64,000 nucleotides of DNA from Dastarcus helophoroides. Lineage: Eukaryota > Arthropoda > Insecta > Coleoptera > Bothrideridae. The notes under the pieces are model-generated. The model was not told the origin of the DNA. It did no database searches and saw only the letters and a list, made by a program, of their open reading frames with translations. The stretch is from NCBI GenBank assembly GCA_028583605.1, contig CM053336.1, positions 30,054,496-30,118,495 on the forward strand, in the 5' to 3' direction. The number at the start of each line of letters is the position of its first letter. The stretch's first letter is position 1. Position numbers and translations under genes: made by a program. Below are positions 55,943 to 64,000 of this stretch, piece after piece.

Positions 55943-58900
55943 TTACACTACGAACCGACGGGAAGTCGTGCGATTGAACCTAAACCAGTTAGGATATGAC
56001 TTGTGCAGCGCCATTGTTTTTATGCGGCGGAAAGTAGCGTAGCGAACTCCAAGTAACCTCAGAGCCGCGACGGAAGCGGGACTCCAAATACCTTTGTAGG
56101 AGGTAAGGCTGGCAAAGTAAACCGAATCAGCCGTCACATCCGCGTGTCTGCTTCTTGCGGCGTTCAATATCTTAACAACCATCGGAGCGAGGCGAGCCTC
56201 GTTCAGATACTTAACGACTTTGTTGCGGTGTGCTAGGTCGAGATTTGTTGCTCCTACGACTTGCGCATCTACTATCGCAGCGGAGATGCCGCGTCGAGCC
56301 GTAATGTCAGGTTTCCTTCGCCCGATCGCCGTGTCATATGATTGCCCATATGACACGGTCCAACCCTCCTTTTGAAGCGCCTGTCCGAGTACTTTCACAA
56401 TAGCGTCATGCCGTAAGATGCGCCCGCCGTGAATTTGGAAACATTTCTGAATTACATGCGGGAATTGCGGTAGATGGACACCGCACCCATTTAGTGCTAA
56501 ACTGACATTTGTCAGCTTCTTTTAAATTCTTCCCGTCGACGGCTTTGTGCAACATCTCAGTCCACGCCCTCTGAAGTACTCGGGGATCATTAAGATCCCC
56601 ATGGATACTTGCCAGCATCTGCCGACACCACCAAATCTCGCGATAGATGTTGTCGGTCCGAGTGCAGGCACGTACGCACGGATCGGGCGACTGCTGAGTC
56701 TTCAACAGTCTCCTTAGCCGCAAAAGAGGGATAAGATGCTGCAATAGAGGAACACCCAATCCACCTGACTTTACCGGGCAATGATAGTAACCCAGGTGCA
56801 CATTATGGGGCAGCCTAAGCCTACTCTCTTATTGAACCGGCGAATACGAACGTCCACCCTCTTAAGGTAGTCAGAGGATATTCGATCCAACGTCCATGAA
56901 TACATGAAACGTGGGATCAGATACGTCCTGAGCACGTGAAGTCTCTGCTGAGGCTTTAGAGGAGCTTTTGTAGGACGTTTCCAATTTGTCGGTCAAAGAG
57001 CAAGTGACGCCAGCTGTCCTAGTCCCTTCAAACCTGACACCTAGATAACTCCAGAGATCTAATACCGCGACTTGGTTAAGATACGTGTCCCCAACTTTAA
57101 AGGTTGGTTCCTCCACGACCTTCACCTTCTTATCGCGGCCCGAAGCTACCATAGAGAGCACTTTGCTCTTGCTAGGGTTGAGCAAGAGCCCGAAACTTTC
57201 AAGGTTGGCCTTTAATGTATTCAGATTGCTCTGAAGGCCGATAGCAGACGACGCGCATAGGACAACATCATCAGCAAAAGCGAGAGCACCAACGTGTTGA
57301 TGCCCAATCTGAAAACCGACTGAGTGATCAAGCAAACTTAACACTCTGTCCAGAGCAAGGCTAAAGATGATAGGCGACAGCGGGTCTCCCTGTCTAACAC
57401 CTCGAGTTGGATGAACCATAGAATTATCTTCAGCCTCTCCCAAGCCGTGGTCGATCTTAATAGAGGCGCGCGTATACACACTTTGGAGATAAGCTTACAT
57501 AGAATTTGGCAGGCCGGCTAAACGACACGACTGTATGATGGCATCATGTGAGACAGTGTCGAAAGCTTTCGACACGTCTACACCAGCCAGATGAAGTGTC
57601 TTGATCCTGCGCCTGCTTTCCGCCATGAGAGAGGACAAAGCGCAGAGATTCTCTGCAACTCCGTCAACTCCCCGACGGAAAGCACGTTGGCGCCGATCTA
57701 TAAGACCGGGCGTGTCGCCCAATCGGGCAGCCAGATTTTTATGCAAATGCCTAACGACCACTGACGAAATTGTTAGCGGCCGATAGTCTTCTGGTCTCCT
57801 GGGGCAATCTTTATCGAGACGTTTAGGGATGAAGATCGTCCTCGACCCATTGAGAATGCTAGGGAGAGAAAATTACGGCCGTGAAACCCGGCGGAAGGGC
57901 ATTCCATTCTCGTGGAGAAATACCGTCCGGACCGGATGCAGATTTAGCATAAACGTAATTACGTAGAATCTCACGAGGAGAGATCTGATTCCACAGATGT
58001 TCGCGAGGTTCCTCACGAACGCCGATATTCGCCACTCCTTCACGTCCCTCAAACTTCTCACGTTCAAGAGCACGCGGCGGAGCAGCGAATACCCCCGCCC
58101 AGTATTGGAAGAATTGCTGAGGACAATTATCGCGCTTGTCCTCGTCAATCCGATGCCTCGTAAGTACGCATTTCGCGCATTCCTTCTGATTCCGCCGATA
58201 AAGCTGTTGTGTTAATCGGTATTCCGTACACCGTTTATCGCGCCTACTCACTTGACCCTCATTCGTTTCCCGATCTACTCTGGCAGCAGGGGGTCTTTTA
58301 ACGACCGGACGTCGAGGAATGAAGCTGGGCAGGATATCCAGCATATCCTGCGCGACTTCAGCTTCCTCTGCTCCACGATATGCTGGATCACGGATCCGCG
58401 ATCAGATCGCGAACGGAGTCTAGAAACCCCTGATCTCCGGGGCGACCTACATGTTGTTTCGAATCGTTTATAGCCGCGTCTTCGTCGCTAGAAGAGCTAG
58501 GCGGCTGGACTGATCTGGCGTTCCTCCTAATCTTTTGCTTGAACTCCACAACCAATCGCCGGTAATCAGCTTGACGCCTTTTACTCTTGATTGCCTCTAA
58601 AGTTCGATCAGGAAACAGTCTGGCCAGGTGCTCGTTGGGAAAACGCACGTTCCCATCGACCAAAGCTTGAGCTTTCGCTCTCGCTACCAGTCTGGTCTCC
58701 TCCTCTGACCACCTTGCCCTAACCCGATTGATGTTAATGTCATGGTTATATTCCACCGGGTGAGCTTACCGTCGATGCTGAGATAGGCTTACGCGGGTAT
58801 TGAAGTAACGGTTGCAAAGATCACAACTGTTACCGGCTATGATAGGTTCCGGTGGCAAGTGTGGCCTTCGCAAAGCTAATCTATTTGGGGCCCCCAGCCG

Positions 58901-58990
58901 GTGCTGGGGACCTGCAGCGTTTTTATTTCTTACGTTATCGTTGCCAAACAGAAAAGTATGAGATGCAGGGCTGGCAACCCCACATCTCAT
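55943..58990 (-). pseudogene. Element G polyprotein: finger, Myb, RT, endonuclease
   Basis: CDLCNRYFNTRVSLSQHRR, then a stop in the next codon, AHPVEYN, ARWSEEETRLVARAKAQAL and NEHLARLFPD. The linker and RT start (SGPDGISPREWN) lie at 58344-57900, then LAGVDVSKAFDTVSHDAI, GVRQGDPLSP and FADDVVLCAS (RT catalytic Asps intact), SYLGVRF. Post-RT: YYHCPVKSGGLGVPLL. About 135 bases carrying the endonuclease cysteine motif are deleted near 56456 (TAIPA is joined to HVIQK-like sequence). The nuclease core RRKPDITA, IVDAQVVG and HRNKVVKY is intact. Several frameshifts, and a stop at the 5' end of the RT middle part. Confidence 0.85.
58958..58990 (-). ncRNA. Stem-loop in the 5' UTR of element G
   Basis: Stem atgagatg (58958-58965) with catctcat (58983-58990), eight pairs, 17-base loop. 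It occupies the same place as the F stem but the paired bases differ on both arms. Confidence 0.55.
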
Positions 58991-59155
58991 TGACGTGTCG
59001 GTCTTTAGCCTGCGCTCTACATTGCCAAAATAGACGAAGAGCTCAACAGAACCCAGTTTCCGGTGAAAGGGACGATGACTTAAGACCAGACGCGTAACAC
59101 AATCTCTCTACTGCCCCAGCATAACGAGATATCGAAATATCGGGATATACTGAAG

Positions 59156-59175
59156 TTAAGAGAGTAACCCCCCGC
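59156..59175 (-). rRNA. Possible 28S remnant upstream of element G
   Basis: On the minus strand GGCGGGGGGTTACTCTCTTAA resembles the 28S GGCGGGAGTAACTATGACTCTCTTAA with a short internal loss. The match is brief and no further 28S is seen upstream. Confidence 0.4.
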
Positions 59176-60350
59176 CACCGGGAGGTGTGGCTGCGAGCAA
59201 AGCTTGGATTATAACTATATGGGCTTAAACATTGTGCCTCTTTGCGTTGACGGCACGCCCGAACTTGCATAATGGATCCAACTCAGTTCCGGTTACAGCT
59301 AAACAGATCCGACACCTTAAACCTTGACCTACAGCCGTCAAATCAAAGCGACAGCACAGGCAGGTTTAACTCGGATACTAGTTTCTGAATAACTATGACC
59401 GTTCCCTCAAACATTTTTACCACTTGCTTCTGCTCGGATGCTAGTCTAAAACATTGGCTCCGACACCTCAAATGTTTACCCCTCATCAGCTAGCTTCCGT
59501 TGCGCGACGGAGCATCACCTTTGGGCAGTTCTACTCGGATACGAGTGGCACATTGGTGCTCTAGTCCGACACCTCAAACGCATTGCACACAAGCTCAGGG
59601 GGATTTGATACCAAGCTATCGTTACCATGAAGGCCCTAGGCCATCAACATTACGCATTAACGAGCCCAGTCCCATCAACCACTACCTAGAGCCACTGCCA
59701 CTAAGAGGCCAACCCCAAAGAGGGGATTTGCAGCCGAGGGCGAATGGGCTTTGCCTCCCCTTAGCACTATTGTCGGCAAAAGCCACATTTGAATAGTCAA
59801 TGGTGAGCGCAAGCGCCCTACTACACATCAAATGCTCCAAAAGTCGCCCTTCATATTTGCCAGAGAACCTGGAATCGGGTAAATGATCTGAAGCTTTTAA
59901 GGTAAGAAGCGCGTAGTCAACTCATAACCACTTTTGGCGACTCTGAAAAGTCTACTTATGTCGGTATACACCTAAGTTTGATAGGTCCCCGTCGACGCCG
60001 AGGCTTTGCTTCGTGGTACTTTTTTAGAGCACCATGAGATTAAGGGCCATCCGTTACGACAACAGCCTTAGGCTGGGATAGGGTAGGCTTACTCAAAATT
60101 GTACGGAAGCCACGTTGGCACACCCACACGTTTACTCGCGCCTCGCACTATTGCCATTCGCATGTCTGCGCGCGTTCGGGCCTAGGCCCTCCCTACCCCT
60201 AAACCAGACATGTCTCATAGAAGAGCTGTGGATAGATCCCCCCCATTTAAGGACTCACGCTACAACGCTCTTTCACAGCTTGGAAGGGATATCCAGGGTT
60301 TCTAATGCCGGAACATTACACCAGGGCCAAATGCCCTGGGTACCTAGGAT
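59176..60350. other. Unassigned 1.2 kb with dispersed short repeats
   Basis: Balanced base composition, no long ORF with coding character. Motifs recur: tccgacacct at 59308, 59459 and 59565, and ctcggat at 59370, 59433 and 59534. It ends abruptly at a T-rich block. It could be a degraded rDNA spacer, an R2 leader or unrelated DNA; I cannot tell. Confidence 0.45.
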
Positions 60351-60354
60351 GATT

Positions 60355-60600
60355 TTTTAAAATTTTTGACTCTTTTGCTGATTTTGACTGTATTTTAAAT
60401 TTTAACTTTATCAAAATTTTGACCTTTTTCCAAAATTGCTTCTTTTTTAGTCGACAATTTCAGTTCTTTTAAAATTATAGACTTTTTAAAATGTTATTGA
60501 ATACATTTCCAGTTTTTCAGCTTTTTGCTATATTCCGCATTTTTTAGAAAATTTTTACTGTCAATAATTTTGGCTTATAACCGACGCACCATATACGAAC
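60355..60600 (+). repeat. T-rich block homologous to 37755-38000
   Basis: Shares with the distant block the order ctttat, tttttagt, aaaatgttattgaatacatt, tttttcagcttttt and agaaaatttttactg. 60600-60990 is AT-rich and unassigned. Confidence 0.65.
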
Positions 60601-60989
60601 AAAGGGTTAAACAAAGAATGCCAGATTATTTTTGCTTAATAAATTTTCTTAATTTTCCAAAGAAATATTTCTCTCAGACCTGTATCCCGCAAATTTAAAC
60701 AAGTTGAAACAAACAGGTTTACTTTTATTTTGTTGTATTACGTTTAAAAACACTTGAAAACCACTGACTTGAAATTTTATCGATTTATTTGTTGACCTAT
60801 TGTAATAAAACGTTGAGGTCAATTGTTGTTTGAATTCGAAAACACTTTTCTGTCGACTCTACAAACTAAGGTTACATTCTATTGAAATAAAATAATTTAA
60901 AACACAACATAGACAAATTGGGTCCGAAAATTGGAAGTAAATTATTCTTTGAAAAATTTTAAAGGTGAGCAAAATTCGACAATTTTGAA

Positions 60990-62340
60990 AAACTACATAC
61001 AGTTTTGGCCGCTCATCACAGTGTATTGGAAGTGAATTGGAAGCGTTATCAGGACTCGACGAGGACTCGAACACTCCGGCATATAACTCCTTAACCTCTG
61101 AATGAATATTATCTCCGCCAGTTTTTTCTTGTCTTTTTAAATAGGTTTCGCGATTTCTTGTACGTTGATGCCCTAAGGTTTAAACTTGTATGAGTCATGC
61201 CATAGTTCTTGATGTTTTGGGCAGCTCTTTTAGTTTTGGCATGACCTCCGTCCCTCTTGCCCCTTTGCCTTGGCTGATGGGATGCCAACCACTCGTCTAT
61301 TACTTTGATGAGGGCTTGTGGAAAACCGCACAGGGCAAGGTTGAGTACATTTAGGATGGCTGGGTCCAAGATAGAAAATGGTATTTTTACAAAGAATTTC
61401 CTAAAAACTAAAAAAATTGTTATTTCTTCAGGTGTTATGGGAATGTTTCGCCTTGAAGGGCTCTCGAACTCTAAAAATGTATTTGAACTGGCATCTTATT
61501 AGGAACGGGTAGGCTGATAGTCGCCTGTTTATTGAAATTTCTGACATATGGAGACTAATGGACTGAGACTGGGTTTGACACTAACGAGAGCGGATGTAAT
61601 TATATGGGATTTTGCAACTAATGTCGCATCTGGGCCTACCGGCACGGTTCCGCCAAGGGCGGGCTGCTAGAAGTAGATATTTCGGAGGGGATCTTTCAGG
61701 CGAAAAAAAAAGAGTTGAGAGAAATAAAGATTCGCTTACATTAACAGAACGATAGAAACCACCAACGTTGAGCACCGGAGTTTCCCGAGAAGGAGAGGGG
61801 GAAATTAATGTGGGACTACCAGAGAGTGTTATAATTATAGAATTTGACAAGTTCACGTCGTTCCCGTTGCACGAAATGGTTGAAGAATAAGAAGGATTTA
61901 AGGGACTCTTAGAATCTTGTACGAGCTTCACCCTAAAGCTGTCTTGGCCGAGCTTAGTTAGCTCTTGTTTAGCCGTCTCCTTGTATGAGACATAGATCGA
62001 TTTCATTTTTCTCTTTTTGACTTGGTCAACTGTCAAATTAATTTGGAAAGCGGGAGCCGCATTTGTGACTTTCCCTACTGAGAATACTTTCACCCAGCCA
62101 GAGATCTAGAATTTCGGCCTTAGGTATGGGCTTGAGGACCTCTAGGGCAGCGTAATATTGTTGAGAATAAATCTTCGCCTTGTGGTTTCGGGCGTTCTGA
62201 TAACTGGAAAATCTCTTTCTGCAGTAAAATCAGGCAAGCCTGTCCCCGCAATCCCTTTTTGAAATATAGGTGGCATACTTAGCTTGCTGGTAAAATTCTA
62301 AGCCGCATCGATCACATGTCTACAGGGACACCTTTTGACT
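60990..62340 (-). pseudogene. R2-clade element E, 5' (zinc finger) part
   Basis: Minus strand from 62322: CDRCGLEFYQQAKY (finger 1), then FYCRKRFSSYQNARNHKA (finger 2, in which the first Cys codon appears as TGA), VGKVTNAA and LTVDQVKKRKMKSIYVSYKE (the helix-rich region, 62000), and the pre-RT region KRAAQNIKNYG, KKSRNLFKKTRK (61130) and VFESSSSPD (61070). RT and everything beyond are missing; AT-rich DNA follows. Some stops and frameshifts. Confidence 0.6.
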
Positions 62341-62689
62341 TAAGAGGCAGTCAACAGAAGGATCCAAGTAAATTTTTGAGCCTCATTACCGCTGAACTTG
62401 GCTTGACAATTCCCTACTTGCTTATCGCTCCAAGGATCGACGGCCTGCAATTTAGCCCTAGTTGCTTCGTGAGCATATTACAGAATCTTGACAGAGATGT
62501 AGCTCCTGTCCCTGAGATGGCTATAGGATTAGAAGTGGCAGGACCTTTGGTGTTGGGCGGTCCTACTTTGTCAATTGTCACCCGTCTGTTATATCTGAGT
62601 GCCAGGTTGTCGTTTGCAGACGTAGTGGCTTAAGGAGGAAAGGTTTCTGGCTGGAAATGAAAAAGGGGTGGATTTGGAGCTAAGGGTAA

Positions 62690-64000
62690 AAAATAAATGG
62701 GGTGGGGGTGGAAAGGCGGGTAGGTTTAAAGTGGTGGTTTCTGCTGGACCCACTCTCTGCTTGCAACATCGTCTTTGGTGCGCTCCAGTCCCCTGCTAAA
62801 TGACGAGTTTACAATTTTCTCTCGCCAAAACTTGTCCACTTTGGTTGGTCCTGCCAGCTGGTCTATTCTCTTGACAGCCTGGTTGATGCACTTGGTTCTG
62901 AGGGCGTACTGTACTTTAATGTCGTCCACTACTAATTTCAGTTTTGTGATGCGTCTTTTCATAATTGCTGGAATGGTACGCCTTAGGCCTGTCAGGCCTA
63001 GTCCGCCGTCTCGGGTTAACGCATGCAAATATTGGTCAAGAGTGTGGCTGGAGAGATAAAAAAATTGCTTGAACCGGTACTTAATCAGTCTGTCGGCTTC
63101 GCGGAGAATTTTTCCGTTTACCTTGGTGTTCTTAAAGCCATAGAACACTTTTGAAATAATGTAGACACACCACGCGGGCATTTTGATTCGGCTTAAGAGG
63201 TGAACGATCTAGCCTCTGCAGCCACTGGGCTAGATTAGAGTTGCTAGCTTTAAGGACGCTATGAGCCGCGTACTGGTGTCCCAAATATTTGAAAGTGTCC
63301 AGGATAGCTAGATCCTTAAGAGGTATTCCGTTGTGAGATCTAATGACGATCAGCTGGTTGTTCGTCGCTGCAACCATGACGGAGCACTTAGTGGGGCTCA
63401 AATCTATGTCTCTGGCCTTGCAAAATGCAGACACTCTGATCCATCGATGTTGGTGTCGCGTTCCAGTTCGCACAACAACTTATCCATAACCCTGCTTAAC
63501 ACCTCTCGAAAAACTAATAGGACGAGAAATGTTATTGTCCACCTTTAGGATGGTTGTTGACTTGGTCACGTTCTCAACTATATATGTGATCAGGGGCATG
63601 GCAAGTCTGACCCTTTTAAGTGCTCTAAGCAGCGACCAGTGAGACACACTGTCGAAGGTTTTGCGTATGTACAGGGCAACAATGGCATTAGATTTGCGAT
63701 GGTCTTGATTGCAGGTAGGCCTTCAAGATCAAGCAGTTGGCCATGGTACCATCTACATTGGTGCAGCCTCGTTGGCTGATGTTCATCTTGACAAAGTTGG
63801 TGATCTTGGAGGCTTGAACACAGTAAAATAGCCTCATAAGGGCCGAGCTGATGGTCATCGGCCTCCAGTTGGGTGGACTCTTCTTGTCTCCATCCTTATA
63901 AATAAGTATCGTCCTCGATGTGGTCCAAGAGGTAGGGACGATGCCAGCAAAGAGGACTGTGTTAAACAGCGCGGCGATGACTCTATTACTTATCTGTTTC
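62690..64000 (-). pseudogene. R2-clade element D, RT and post-RT (5' part outside window)
   Basis: Continues beyond the right edge. TLFAGIVPTSWTTSRTILIYKDGD-type RT start (63900), NWRPMTISSALMRLF, NVDGTMANCLIL and FSRGVKQG near 63490. Deletions then remove DPLSP and the FADD catalytic block. The reading resumes with SAFCKARDIDLSPTKCSVM, DTFKYLGHQY and the post-RT block GGLGLTGLRRTIPAI (63000-62900), and ends at QQKPPL near 62726. No endonuclease follows; element E begins instead. 62341-62690 (G/T-rich) is the join and has no own feature. Confidence 0.75.

Larger units (their letters stand above)
55679..59150 (-). mobile_element. R2 element G (one zinc finger type)
   Basis: 3.5 kb, same family as F. 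Its 5' end (59150) is separated by five bases from TTAAGAGAGT, which on the minus strand is ACTCTCTTAA, the 28S sequence directly upstream of the R2 cleavage. The 3' end is shared with F. The 5' UTR extends to about 58990. Confidence 0.85.

Noticed and set aside
62316..62633. 105-codon plus-strand ORF
   Set aside because: Lies across the join of elements D and E, opposite to the zinc-finger reading, without any known motif.

Overview
This is a transposon-rich window from a eukaryotic nuclear genome, most likely an insect or other arthropod. The evidence is non-LTR elements of the R2 type joined to 28S rRNA sequence, Tc1/mariner, hAT, PIF/Harbinger, BEL/Pao and Ty3/gypsy elements, and one short well-spliced exon standing in AT-rich DNA. 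No bacterial-style operon, CRISPR array or intact cellular gene was seen. Family calls rest on motifs read by eye.

Layout. 1-1806: 3' part of a Ty3/gypsy retrotransposon (integrase, polypurine tract, 3' LTR). 1.8-6.8 kb: a decayed LINE, split by a 3.0 kb hAT-like element whose interior is a degenerate T-rich array. 6.8-14.3 kb: AT-rich, with one probable host exon (8272-8375), a long hairpin and more of the degenerate array. 14.3-20.4 kb: fragments of an R2-type element, a mariner, a LINE, a BEL/Pao element and a 5'-truncated R2-type element still attached to 28S sequence. 20,490-30,251: one hAT element with perfect 8-bp target duplications, holding two later arrivals, a Tc1 element (20,669-21,990) and a complete gypsy element (22,076-27,547, two 354-bp LTRs about 98% identical). 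31.1-32.2 kb: a deleted PIF/Harbinger. 32.3-34.1 kb: a second copy of the 15.8-kb LINE. 34.3-36.2 kb: a mariner-like element with 340-bp inverted repeats inside another T-rich array, which runs to 38.4 kb. 38.4-41.1 kb: nothing recognised.

41.1-64 kb: richer in GC, and mostly R2-clade elements on the minus strand plus 28S rRNA pieces. Read 5' to 3' on the minus strand the order is: element D (reverse transcriptase), E (zinc-finger 5' fragment), an unassigned 1.2 kb, G and F (two one-finger R2 copies, head to tail), A (several fingers, RT and endonuclease), C (5' half plus an extra ORF), a 0.75-kb 28S piece, B (deleted, with endonuclease and the extra ORF), and a 0.27-kb 28S piece starting exactly at the R2 insertion point. 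This looks like a relic of rDNA with its site-specific retrotransposons.

The most unusual items are a conserved 3' ORF ('ORF X') in elements B and C that I cannot assign to a known domain, a 7-bp 28S target remnant between tandem R2 copies, a 5'-UTR hairpin whose stem is wholly re-paired between copies F and G, and a pair of heat-shock-element-like arrays upstream of the TATA box of the first gypsy LTR.
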